From Seison nebaliae (lineage: Eukaryota > Rotifera > Pararotatoria > Seisonacea > Seisonidae): 34,825 nucleotides of DNA. Both the position numbers and the translations under genes were made by a program. The notes under the pieces are model-generated. The model saw only the letters and a list, made by a program, of their open reading frames with translations. It was not told the DNA's origin and did not search any database. The stretch is taken from positions 1-34,825 of the forward strand of contig JALJEE010002462.1 in assembly GCA_023231475.1 (NCBI GenBank). The letters run 5' to 3'. This document shows positions 22,535 through 33,728 of the stretch, in pieces (the first letter of the stretch is position 1; each line of letters opens with the position of its first letter).

Positions 22535-23324
22535 TTTTACTTCTTTTTTCTTTTCTTTGTAAGTATTTATTAGTTGTCTCACCTAATTTCATTTGTTTTG
22601 TATGATAATTTGGAATTATTTGAATTAATTGATCGGGGACGTTCGTGTTTGTCTCAAATTTCTTATCACCTTTTTTTCCTTTGGATGATGTTGGTGGTTC
22701 AATAGAAATATCACTTGAAGTTTGAAAATAATTTTTATTAAGATTTGATTGAGATCGAACTGGTGAATGTGTTGTCGATATATGTTGTTGATTTCGTCCA
22801 ATAGAAAATGATTGATGAGAAGATACCGTCGATTTTTGAGGTTGAATTGTCGCGACATCTCTCCATTGATCGGCGATGGTATTAGTAAAATTTTTTTTTA
22901 TTTTAATAATTTCCGAATCTTGTGATTTGGATAATCGATTTTTCGATTTTTTTCGAAAATCTTTTCTCGTTCGAATAATTGAAAGAGATGAAGAGGAGAC
23001 AGCTGATGAATCAGTTGACGATGTGAGTACCGTTGATTTTAATGTTGATGCTTGTTGATATTGTTGATTCTCCTTTTGATATTTCGATGGATTATGTCGA
23101 ATACTATTAATGCGATAAGCAGTCCGTCGTTTAATCACATCCATTTCATTTTCGCTATTTGAGATATCGGTGTTTTTCTCGTGGTTCAACAAATTTTCAC
23201 TATCGTCATTATGTGGATCGAATGCTTTTTCTGTTGATTGTTGTTCTTCTACATACTTTTTTGGACCACCACAACATATAGCGAAATGGAGACTATCGTG
23301 TATCTGTTGGATGACGGATTTTGT
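22530..23324 (-). other. GRIK: Distal alternative terminal exon of the kainate receptor (tail B, 264 codons)
   Basis: Acceptor TTTATATAG precedes ACA at 23324, in phase 0 and compatible with the donor at 23909/23908. It begins [20 protein letters not shown], resembling the juxtamembrane L-x-F-A-x-x-C-x-G segment found in arthropod kainate-receptor tails. A long Ser/Thr/Lys/Gln-rich, presumably disordered tail follows, with many basic and phosphorylatable stretches (e.g. [17 protein letters not shown]). It has its own stop codon at 22532-22530. Confidence 0.75.
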
Positions 23325-26300
23325 CTATATAAATGTAAAAGTTATTTCGGTTTAATCTCACAAAATTACATTATAAAATGATTAAAACTGAAATATATTC
23401 ACCCAACTGAACTTTGACAAAATTCATTAAAATTTTAATAAAAAAACAATAATTTCAAATAATATGATGAGAATCAATTGTTGGAGAATTTAGGGAAAAT
23501 TTTGGCATATCATTCTTATCACAAGCAACGGTTAAAGGAGAATCCATAAATGAATTCAACATATTTTGGTAACTGAATTTTCGATTTTTATCCGGTACAG
23601 ATTTTTCTCTTTTACACATATTTTTATTTATATACGTTGTTTCTACTGTGTTTGCATAAACATTCTCATCATTGTTTCCCGTCGACATTTTATTTATCGA
23701 TCCATCTACTACCAGACACTCTTCCATATGTTTGTCACTTTTATATAAATCCTCATCCTTCAACTTCTCCTTACAAATGACTTGTAGGAGAAATTGTTTA
23801 AAGACATCGGTACACGAAGGCATCTAAAAACAAATAGGAGACAATTCACAAACAAACGAATAAGCAACCACCAAACATAATTATAGAAATATAGAAAAAA
23901 ATATTTACCTTTCCTTCACGATTGGCAAGTTGTTTCAATTTCCACATAAATTCAAAAACGGCAACCATTATGCTTAAACACACTCCGGCTATCAATATAA
24001 CGAATACTCCACCCACATTAGCCAGACCTAATTCATTCGTCTTTTCACTTTGACCTGAATCCACATTCGTTTCACAACGACCACCTCCCCGTTTCTTTTT
24101 CCACCATAAATTATATAATGCCTGAATGTCACCACTCTCTTGCATTTGGAGAATGCGGTCGGATAATAAATCACGATAAGGTGATCCTTCGACGAAAAAG
24201 TTGAAATGAATGAGATGAAAAGAAAGAAACCTGTTGGTGAACCAATACCATAACCTTTAGATGTTAATAAACCTCCGACTTGTGTCAATTCACAATCTCT
24301 TTGTGTCATATATTCGATGGTGGTCGATTCCATCAGATATGCATAATTTCCTTCTTTAACTCGACGGAATCCTTCTTCATTACTTTTGGTGAAAACATCT
24401 CGATTCGAATCCATAAAATTCCACATTCGTTCATAAGTCGGAATTTTCGATTCCTAAACAATAAGATACTCGAGGTAAGGAGAATAAAGAGAACCATAAA
24501 AAACGATTCAGAAGAACCACCGGATAATGAACCATATTTAATTTCAGTTTGTTTAGATAAGTCGTCAGCATTTTGGATTGGCGATACCATTCGTTGAACG
24601 GTAAGAAAAGCTGCCAAATTTGCAGTATAAGATGAAATGATAATTAGGGTGAAGAACCACCAAAATCCACTCAATAATCTCGTAGATAGTGCTCGAGGAC
24701 TTATCTCAGAACCTGAATAATTTTCAATTAATAAAAAAAGTTGAGAAATTCGATGAACCTTGTTGCATCAACGAGCCCAAATTGAACCATAAAGAATTCA
24801 TTACTGTAAATTGATTATGAGCCACATCGGATTCAGGACTACATGGATGCGAATTATACCATTCGTATGGTGAAAATCGAGCGACCACAAATAGCATGAA
24901 GCTAACGCCCAAATAAGCAGCAATCACATATAACCAAATGTCAATTGATAAAGGGGAAAAGAATGAGAAGAGATTAGGTGTCTTCTTCTGAGGTTTCTTG
25001 AACAATATTCCAATTCCTAAGTTAAGAAACGGTTTTGTAAAATCAACCACTTGCTCTCTAGCGAATGTAATTGTAAGATCACTTATTGCTAAATCAGCTT
25101 TCTATTAGGATGAGATTATTTAGTTTTTTGAAGTTTAACAAATATTTGCAATTTTTCAAATTTGAGTTAACTTGAGTCATCAATTCATTGATCATACCAT
25201 TCCAGATTTTTGGATTAGTTTTCAGTGGCTGTCCATGGGTATTATCGGAAACTAATTTTAATTTATAATTAAAATTAATTCCATCATTTACCATTAATGT
25301 TCGGATGTTCGATAGCAAATCAACACAAAATCCTTCAAAGCGCTCGTTCCCCGAATATTTCTCCGAATTATTCTTCAACATAACATAAGGTTCCGTCTAA
25401 TGTGATTATGATTATGACAATATGATTGAAGGAAAAATTAATTAAACTAATTTGACTGAAACTATTAAAGTTTTATTCTTTAACGTTTGTTTCGTCAAAG
25501 CAAGATCTTCTTCATAGCTTCGATTAGCAATCAAAGCATTCTTTTCAAAGATACCAACAGCACGAAATTGTTTGTGATGCACTTCGTATATTTCCAATAC
25601 AACAGCTTCGCGATATTTTCTTGCACCCGAAAATATTCCATCAAATTTCTTTAAGCAATCAATCAACCAAATTAGAAAAGAATTTAACATAAAAAAATTG
25701 AAACAGTTACAGACATGACATTAATCAATGTTTCACCTTGTTTCCAAGGTTGTTCCAGTGCACATTTGACAGATGATGGTTGAATATATGTTGTTCTTCC
25801 CATCTTTTCAATCGATTTCAATAAGAATATCGATACATCTAATAACAACGCATTCTCAATCTGAAATTTTATTATTCTATTGATAATAATTTTTAATTTA
25901 AACGAAAACTTTCAAAGAAAATTCTGAGTATTTTTTTCGTTCAACTCGGCTATCTAACAAATTAATTTTGTCAATCGTTTCCGCCATTTCCGCCATATGC
26001 CATTTCTCTACTGAAGATCGATCTTGACGTAAACGAAATCCTGTTATATTGCTTCCTTTATCCGAAAATCCATCCCATTTCAATGTGGTAAAATCCTTTA
26101 ACATGGAAAATAAAAAATATTAAAAAAGTCAAATTTTAAAATATTATAACCAGATTCGTTATGATATAATGATGGTAAGAATCAATCATATCCATCATTA
26201 ATGCTTGTTGCATAAATCGGAATGTATTATCCAGATTGCAATCAATAATAAATCGACTTTTTACTCGTTTTTTTAAATCTTTTAATAATGGATGCCATTC

Positions 26301-27136
26301 GGTGGCTTTCATCTGCTCAAATTTTTCAACATCGTATTGAGTTGCAGATGGGATGGTTGAACGTAATAAACGTATGTCGATATCTAGTTTGGAATTTTTA
26401 CTTAACATATCCGCCATTCTTATGAGACCTGACGCATCATCATAAATGAGTGTAACATCTTTCCATTGGAATTGTTTAATAATTGCCAAAAGAGCATTTG
26501 ATAATATGGAATAATGAGGATAGAAATTAATGGAAGACGTAATGGAGGGTAAGAGTGGAGATATTTTCTTTTTTGATTGAACAGGAATTTGGTTAGCTAA
26601 TTGTGCCGATGAGAACATTTGATAAGCGTTCAATAAACGAGATATTGCCAAGAAAGGAATATCTAAAGCTCGACAAATGGATTGAACTTGCAATGCAGCT
26701 GCTCCATGAACCCCACAAATTATCGTTATAACTCGATAATTCAATAATGCGCAAGCTGAAAAGTATTAGAAAAATTTAGTTGATATCTGAAATAAAACTT
26801 TTTCGATGAGCCTTAAAACTATCATAAAATGGTACATGTTCAATAACGAATGTGATATTAGGAGACGTTCTCGAATAGTTTGAAATTGGTTGAATTTGGT
26901 TCTTTATAAAATTTTCACTAAATTTCGCTGCCCGTTCCATTTCCTTATGATTTGGTGGAATTATCACGCCTAAAATAATATATATGTTAATTATAGGATA
27001 AATTATGAATAATGCTTTAAATCGATTAACCGACATATAATTCTTTTGGATAGCCCCATGTCATAACAGACGTGAATGAAAGATATGTTATTGTCGTTGT
27101 AAGATAAAAATTCAGAATACGATTATAGTTCGACAT
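22530..27136 (-). CDS. GRIK: Kainate-type ionotropic glutamate receptor, 11 common exons plus two alternative last exons
   Basis: Common exons (minus): 27136-27031, 26969-26799, 26755-26151, 26095-25910, 25860-25711, 25648-25448, 25396-25172, 25101-24759, 24712-24495, 24453-24231, 24186-23909. Last exon: 23823-23455 (1024 aa in total) or 23324-22530 (1166 aa in total). Introns between the common exons, and before the proximal last exon, are 41-85 nt. The signal peptide is at about 1-27. The amino-terminal domain has [12 protein letters not shown] and [12 protein letters not shown]. The ligand-binding domain has [36 protein letters not shown] (Arg563), GGSSESFF (Ser730) and [10 protein letters not shown] (Glu777). 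The channel has M1 (602-624), pore loop LMQQG with genomic Gln at the Q/R position (661), gate [10 protein letters not shown] (690-699) and M4 (about 868-888). [16 protein letters not shown]-like and TQRDC-x-L blocks place it with kainate rather than AMPA or NMDA receptors. It is a plasma-membrane cation channel gated by glutamate. The start is the first ATG after an in-frame TGA. Confidence 0.95.
23455..23823 (-). other. GRIK: Proximal alternative terminal exon of the kainate receptor (tail A, 122 codons)
   Basis: Acceptor TTTTTAG precedes ATG at 23823, in phase 0 after the donor at 23908. It begins [20 protein letters not shown] and ends in its own stop codon (…DSHHII). Position-by-position comparison with the distal exon gives matching Ser3, bulky hydrophobic residue 8, Leu12, Ile16 and Cys17 counted from the exon start. 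After that the two tails are unrelated. An ATTAAA, a common polyadenylation variant, occurs on the minus strand shortly after the stop. Confidence 0.75.
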
Positions 27137-30100
27137 CACTTTATCAGTAAATAAGAGATATGAAAGAATGAATATTCCTGTTTGAGAACATCATATTAAC
27201 GTAAAAGAAATCATCTAAAAGATTGAAATGGATGGAGAAGAAACCTGTAGTTTTTATTACATAAAATGCAGTTAAATAGAAGGAGATGAGAGAGATTGGA
27301 ATGAACTTCTGTAATTCATCAGTTTTTCCTGTGAATTAACAATATTGAAATATGGGGTATTATATATTTGTATATGTAATTTGGTTAAAATAAAAGAAGA
27401 TATTAATTTTGTTCGATAAAAACAAATAAATAACTGCAATTAGACTACAGAATAGAATGATATTATGCATCGCGATCTAAAGACGATCGTTCTATAATTC
27501 CATGTTCGACCAAGAAGAAAAAGACACTCTTCCTCGTGTTAGTGAAATTAATCGCATAAAGTATAAAATTTTGTTAAGATAATTGATTGACTCATTTATT
27601 CATATGATAATTTTTCCTTAAGAAAACAAAGTTCAACATACTATTCAACGATTCAACTGAATGATATCGTATTATTATTGTTTGAGTTCATAGAATTCTA
27701 TTCAATTCTAATATTTCTTTAAAGAAAGAAGCAGGTTCCCTATCAATCGATAAGTATTCTTATTCCCTTCCTTTTCTTATCCTTTATATTATCTCCTTTT
27801 ACTACAGAAACGAATTTCATCTTATGCAACATTTAACACTATCATTGAACAAAGAGAAGATCATCGATGTTTCAAATGTATTCCGTCAAACAAACGATCA
27901 CTCATGTTAAAGTAGTTTAAGATGAAGCAGACAATCATAAATAAAATCATTTTATTACTAACATAGAAAAGGAGAAATTAATTCACTTGTTTCGACCAAT
28001 TATCCAACAATCAAAGGAACATCGTCTGTCAAAAAAATTTGAAGTGTATCCATATCCACAAAGAATGTAACAAATGAGCAGAAAATTACATAAAATATTA
28101 TAGCCATCTAACAAAGATATGGGAAGATAATTTTTTGCAAAATTCTTAAAATTCCATATATTTTGCTCCATATAACTCGTTCGATATGATTTTTAATCAT
28201 TTCAGTTATAATTCTTCGATAAAAACCAAAAAATGCTTCTTATTTCCTTTCGGATAAACGGTTTTAATTATAAAATCTACCAAATCATTTTGAAAATAAC
28301 TATTGTTTTCTTTCACAAGACGAAATCATACCTTTCTAATAAGATGAATGAAAAAAATTCAATTATCTAATTTTATGTTATTGGAAGAAGAAAAAATTAT
28401 AATAATTTTCTCCTTTTATCAAGTTGCTGGAAATTCTTACAGAACTAATTGGGTGGCAGTTCTACAAATGCATTCATCGTGAGCAGAATGAAAACAAACA
28501 CAATTAGAATACATCCAATAAATCTTTCATCAATTTTGTGTTTGGGTGAAAACTGGAAGAAATAAAATTGATAATAAGAATAGAACACTACACACTATGC
28601 CTCTAGTGATTAATTCAATTTTAAGAATAATTGATTTTCGTTACAGAAAAACAGCAGAAGAAAAATTCGACTATGATGAACTTGTTCATAAGCAAATGAC
28701 AAAACAAGTAGTGTACTTATGAGGAAAATTGTGTAACCTTTGGGATTATAAATTTTCAGACTAACACGACGTCCTCCTTCTATCGATTTATGTAAAGTAA
28801 TGGGAATATCGAGATGCTATTCGTTGTAACGAATCGACAACAATTATTCATATTATCCAAATTTTAATTGGTATATATGAAGCCTTTCCCTCAGAATATG
28901 AGATTGGAATGAATTCATTTACATTAGGGACACAGGATTAAGAATTTAGAACATGTGAGAAAATTAGGAAAAGTAAAAATCTGTAACTGACTGCTACTTA
29001 ACGATAAAAAATAATAATATATAAACAATTTTCACCATAAACATTTTTATATGCTCAAAATATTCCTTTTACCAATATTAAACAATTCTATAATAATACA
29101 CAAATTTCATCATCCATAATATATTTCTTTTTTTGAATTGAGAATAAAATTAGACAGATAAACCGAAAAGAAAATGGTTTTATTTTGCAGAATCCATTAC
29201 TCAAGTGACATCATTGAGGCAGGAACTTTCCATCTCGATTCATAATCAATATATAATATATCAACCATAAATAAATCACCAAATTCGTTTTGAATCTTAA
29301 AATTAACTTCAAAGTTGTATGAGAATTGAGTTGAAACTCAATTCTAAGTAACTAAAAATTTTTAATTCGACTAGAATGAATTGTGTTCATGAGAACTCTA
29401 TAAAATGTAAGATTAAATCACTTTCCATTTAGCAAACATCCATATTAAAAAATTACTAAATAAAACATTAAATAAGATTTACTTTTTATATCAAAAAGAA
29501 TGAATTTGTAACAGGTATGCAGTACGTCCCAATTATAGCGAATGTCACAATCTTACAAACTTTTTATTCTTTTTCCTTTTCTACCAGAATTGAATGGAAT
29601 TGAGTGTAATGAGTGGAAGATGGTTGGGAGAACAAGTGAACGATTATTAGAATAAAAAAGGAAAGATCACTATCTGCAGATATTAATTAATGCAGCATGT
29701 TTAGGAATATTCGCATATGGAAAATTTTTTTTATTGATTTCCTCTGAAACTATATTATCCATTGATGTAATATGTAAAATATCGATTCGTACACTTATTT
29801 ATTATCTCATTGTCTATTGCTAGTGTACATATCTCCCTACATATTATTTGCATCATCAGTTGTCTAAATATTGTATCATGCCAAATGATATGTTATCATT
29901 ACAGGAAACTTCTACTTTTCTTTCCTTAATTTTCTATTGAGTTCTCTTCCATTGTTAAATATTCAAAAGAAGAAAGAAATTATATTGCAAGCTGCTACTC
30001 AATATCCTTCAAAAATTCCTAGAAATTTCTCATGATAATATACATAACCCAAACGATAAATGTTGGGAAAAGTAGAGGAATGTGTCATTAAACCTGTGAA

Positions 30101-31936
30101 AGATATCGATAAATTTGATACGTATCTTCAAATGTTTCACTTCATCAACAATACAATTATTAGGTGAAACATATAAATTTCAGAAGATTACGAATTTGCA
30201 TGTTGTTGTTTGTGTTGTTGAAGAGACTCAAAAAATATTGTTGATTCATAATTGTTTCCTTTGGGTAAAAGTAGGAGGAGAAATGTAAAAAGAGGAAAGG
30301 AGTAGAAATACTTGGTTAGTAGTTCCACCAAATCGGACATGCTACAATTAATATAAGTTCTTTTAGGATATTGTTCGTCATTATCGGTATCATCAATTAT
30401 AAGAAAAATAGACAAAAAATTATGTTGTATAGGGAAGTGTATAAATGTATAGAAATCATGTCAGTTGTAATGGATGTCTAAATGATTTGTGGCTGTAAAG
30501 AAAAGGAAAAAGTAATTTATTTTAATGGAATAGAATATCGTTGTGGAATATACGATGAACGATGATTACGTCGCATTCGTTTATTATTATGAACGGCACA
30601 CATGTTACATAGAATAAACTTTAAAATACGAAAAACTCTTCTTTTTTCATTTGTTAATTATTACTAATGGAATTTCATTACCACTTTATAAATAATTTAG
30701 CGGGCGACCAGTAGCCAAAACCATCCGTACCAAATACGATTTTGTGACTCTATCGCAAATCGTTACGATTATTAGTTTAAATATCCATAAAAATTTTATA
30801 TGTTTTCTACTAGAAAGAAAAGAATTAATGTTAAAATAAAGAAATTTAGAAATAACATTAAAAAAATAATTAAGAAAATAAATGAGATTTTAATTAAATT
30901 GAAGAAATTTCAGGTCCGAAGACCTGAAAGGGCAATGTCCCACTACTTAAAGAACGTCACCGAAAAATATTTCCGATAAGAATAAAAGAAGAACTCTTCT
31001 CTTTAACCTTTCTTTCTACAAATATTAAAATATTTATTTTTATTCCGCAATGGAATGTAAATAAAATAATGGATGTTTTACTCCTTTTTTTATTATCGTT
31101 TGAAGAAAGAACGCTCTCGGAAACGTGAAAGTTGAAGTATGTCGGTGAATCTACAAAAAGAAGCCGACATAAAAACTTGGAGAAGAATTTGAAGGAAAGT
31201 TTCTGAAACAAAAGAAGCCTACATAATAATCAAGTACTGCAAATTCAATGTGTAGATCATTCAACCTCTGATTAATCTCTTGCATTGGGAACTGGCCATT
31301 TTCGTAGAAATAGTTGTACGTCTAGTACACTTTACTTTTTTGGGTTAAGTTTCATATTTGGTGGAAATTAAGAAAAACAAACTTGCCAAGAGATTTTCAG
31401 TCAATTAGTCAACTTTTTTTTCCTGTAAAAAATTGTTAGATTATTAATTTATATTAAGTTTAAGAATATTGTCATGATGTGTGGAAGAATAGAAAACTGG
31501 CGGATAAATGAGCACCTATGGCAAAAGAGCTACATGAAAAGTTTGAACCAACATTTCAAAAGACGACAATCGTGACAAATAGGGACATTGGATTCTTGCG
31601 ACTAAAAGAATAAATTGTCGATAATATAATTCTAAAAAAAGGACAAAAATGAAAAACAATAGTTATTATGGTAAGTGGTTTGTATAATACTCTAATATAC
31701 ATAAATATAATAATAGTATAACATATTAATACTATTGTAAATGGAAATTACGAATGGAAATTAATTTCTTGGTTCCCCTTTTAATAAATGAAAAATTCCG
31801 GACATTTCCCCTTCGCGAGCTATACATACTTCCACTTCGCGAAGGGAAACGAAGTGAAGGAAAGAATTGGAGTAAAAAAGGAACGGCGAAGGAACATTTT
31901 TTTGAAAGTCCTTTTTCTACTTTAGCGGATAAAATA

Positions 31937-32077
31937 GTACTGGGACAATATATTCGTTGAAAATTTTTTTTATCCTAATACAAGAAAAAAGGAAAAAAAT
32001 TAGGATAAAAATTTCATTTGAAGTAAAATATTTCTTCCCTCTATCATAATTTTTCCACGAATATATTGTCCCAGTAC
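31937..32077. mobile_element. 141-bp foldback / MITE-like element with 21-bp perfect terminal inverted repeats
   Basis: Left arm 31937-31957 and right arm 32057-32077 are perfect reverse complements over 21 bp (core TGGGACAATATATTCGT). After one mismatch the pairing continues with GAAAA. A second nested inverted pair lies inside: 31961-31979 (ending TATCCTAAT) with 31999-32014 (ATTAGGATAAAAATTT). The right half carries about 40 nt of unpaired insertion. There is no coding capacity of its own. The outermost GTAC is itself palindromic, so target-site duplication cannot be read unambiguously. Directly right of it TATATTGTCC recurs once more, followed by a double GATGTATGA-type repeat. Confidence 0.75.
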
Positions 32078-32668
32078 CCATATATTGTCCAATGTATGAC
32101 CGATGTATGATCATTATAAGTATTGTGTTATCAGATTTCTTTCGTCAGGTTCCTCTACTGTCTTACACGAAAGAAGAAGATAGACAGAATATAGTAAATG
32201 GTTCATCCGAGTGATATCTGAAACAGTTCGAGTAGTCAACTAAAGAATTTTCTGTTTGTTTCTTTGACATTTTATACTTTTTATTCAAATGAAAATGATG
32301 ATGCTCATGAATAAAATCGTTGGAAAATGTCATTCAATGTCAGACAAACATATAAATTGTTGTTTTCTGTGCACTGTTAACTTGATAGTTTATATGTAGT
32401 GGTGGTGAACTAGTCATTTTCACATCTCTAATAAAACAAAATAAAATACCAGATGGTTGTTGTTCTGTATATCGGAAACATAGATTGTGCATATAGTATG
32501 AGAAACGCAATCGAATAGCTTCCCCGAAAACTTCGCACAGACTTAATATTTCTAACACAATTTCATGTGTCAGTTTTAATTCAAAACAATTTTTATGAAT
32601 CAAATAGGAATCATCATTTATTAATCAATTATTGATTTCATTATAAGAAAACAAAAGTGAAGAAAATT

Positions 32669-32674
32669 TTTATT
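32669..32674 (-). other. Candidate polyadenylation signal for the GPCR gene
   Basis: AATAAA on the minus strand about 60 nt downstream of the GPCR stop codon, in a region otherwise without features. Confidence 0.4.
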
Positions 32675-32732
32675 TTGCTCAATAAAAAAAGGAATTGAGA
32701 ATGTCATCAGAAAGAAAAAAACTGAAAAAGGT

Positions 32733-33728
32733 TCAATTCGATGGTCTTGGACGAATCGATCGATTGACAAATATACGGAATGGCTTCAGTGAGAAATAGA
32801 AAAGAATGAAACTTAAACTCCAATAGAATATCATGATATTACTGAGAATAGTGAAGAGCGTTTCACGAAATATGTTTGAATATGATTCATTGAAGTAAAC
32901 AGTGGGTAAGAAGATTTGTAAAGGAAGAAGTAATATGAGGAAATTTATGTTATTTATTAAAAGTGCTACCGTAATATTGGTTAGCGTTTTATTTTTTTCA
33001 TTAGAACTCTTCGTGGAAGTTTGACGAAAAAATAATTGATAAATGATTGTGATAGAAGTGGCGAATGCAATAAAGAATGGAATAGCGACGAACATAACTG
33101 TATCGACAATAAGATAATAGTTGGAGAAAAAGTTCAAGTAATCGGCATGGGATTTTAAAGGACAGAATGGTGGAGTAAAGATGAGAATATGTATATTAAG
33201 TGCAATAAAAATCAGTGTAAGAAAAAGAATATTTAAATAAGTTATGGTCTTCTTTTTTAATGAGCAGCAACGGCAACATTTGCAGAACGATCGATTATGT
33301 GTCATCAATAACAATCGATCGATATTGATTACCGAATCAATCCATGAACATAGTTGCATTCCTGCATAAATCATAAATAGTACTGATCGACAAAATATTT
33401 CACTTTCAATTTCTTTCGGCCAAAAAATATATTCCTTCATCGAATTCAATGTGGTGCTGATTATTATTATTATTGATACTACAGACCGAGCAATAAAATA
33501 TGTGAAAGTTCGTTTTTGATATTCGGCAATATTCGTTTTTTCTGGTATATTCTCCCCAGCCAAGGTTCCCGTAGTACTCTGTGCGACTTTCGTGTTTCTT
33601 CTCAAATATGAATTGCCTTTGACCAATTGGTAGAATATGAAGATAATTAATAAATTCAAAGGAATGCCAATAACATTCTGGATGATTGCAAAAGATTTTT
33701 GTAAAATATATACATGATATTCATTCAT
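32733..33728 (-). CDS. Divergent rhodopsin-family GPCR (peptide-receptor-like), intronless, 331 aa
   Basis: Seven hydrophobic spans at about 11-35, 74-95, 113-140, 161-184, 204-232, 250-274 and 288-312. Family marks: GIPLN in TM1 (Asn25, the conserved TM1 Asn), Cys113 at the top of TM3 and Cys189 in the second extracellular loop (the usual disulphide pair). The TM3 end is NIDRLLLM, with Asp-Arg in place of DRY. TM7 lacks NPxxY and has FSLKPFRIF instead. The first intracellular loop is long (about 38-72), and the second contains a cysteine cluster CKCCRCC (149-155). The short C-terminal tail is basic. It is a plasma-membrane signalling receptor; ligand and G protein cannot be inferred. The start chosen is the ATG of MNEYHVYIL, giving a short extracellular N-terminus. 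It may belong to a lineage-specific orphan family. Confidence 0.8.
   Translation of the reverse strand: MNEYHVYILQKSFAIIQNVIGIPLNLLIIFIFYQLVKGNSYLRRNTKVAQSTTGTLAGENIPEKTNIAEYQKRTFTYFIARSVVSIIIIISTTLNSMKEYIFWPKEIESEIFCRSVLFMIYAGMQLCSWIDSVINIDRLLLMTHNRSFCKCCRCCSLKKKTITYLNILFLTLIFIALNIHILIFTPPFCPLKSHADYLNFFSNYYLIVDTVMFVAIPFFIAFATSITIIYQLFFRQTSTKSSNEKNKTLTNITVALLINNINFLILLLPLQIFLPTVYFNESYSNIFRETLFTILSNIMIFYWSLSFILFYFSLKPFRIFVNRSIRPRPSN

Larger units (their letters stand above)
27137..32732. other. 5.6-kb gene-poor region between the kainate receptor and the GPCR
   Basis: It presumably includes the receptor promoter and the GPCR 3' UTR. Frames at 27983-28171 (-), 30188-30415 (-), 30957-31211 (-), 31917-32114 (-) and 32340-32603 (-) lack recognisable motifs. 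A GC-richer patch with TTCGCGAA palindromes (about 31790-31900) and a foldback element (31937-32077) are described separately. The rest is AT-rich sequence in which I see no structure. Confidence 0.55.

Noticed and set aside
23455-27136. First reading as an NMDA receptor (GRIN1-like)
   Set aside because: [33 protein letters not shown] and [10 protein letters not shown] match kainate receptors; the NMDA-type pore Asn is absent.
30188-30415. Minus-strand frame with dibasic KR and CSMSDLVELLTK, considered as a neuropeptide precursor
   Set aside because: No ATG-linked signal peptide, no amidation site and no repeated peptide; the only ATG lies after the dibasic site.
32340-32603. 87-codon minus-strand frame downstream of the GPCR
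   Set aside because: Composition is less biased than most random frames, but no family, motif or splice support was recognised; left out as unsupported.
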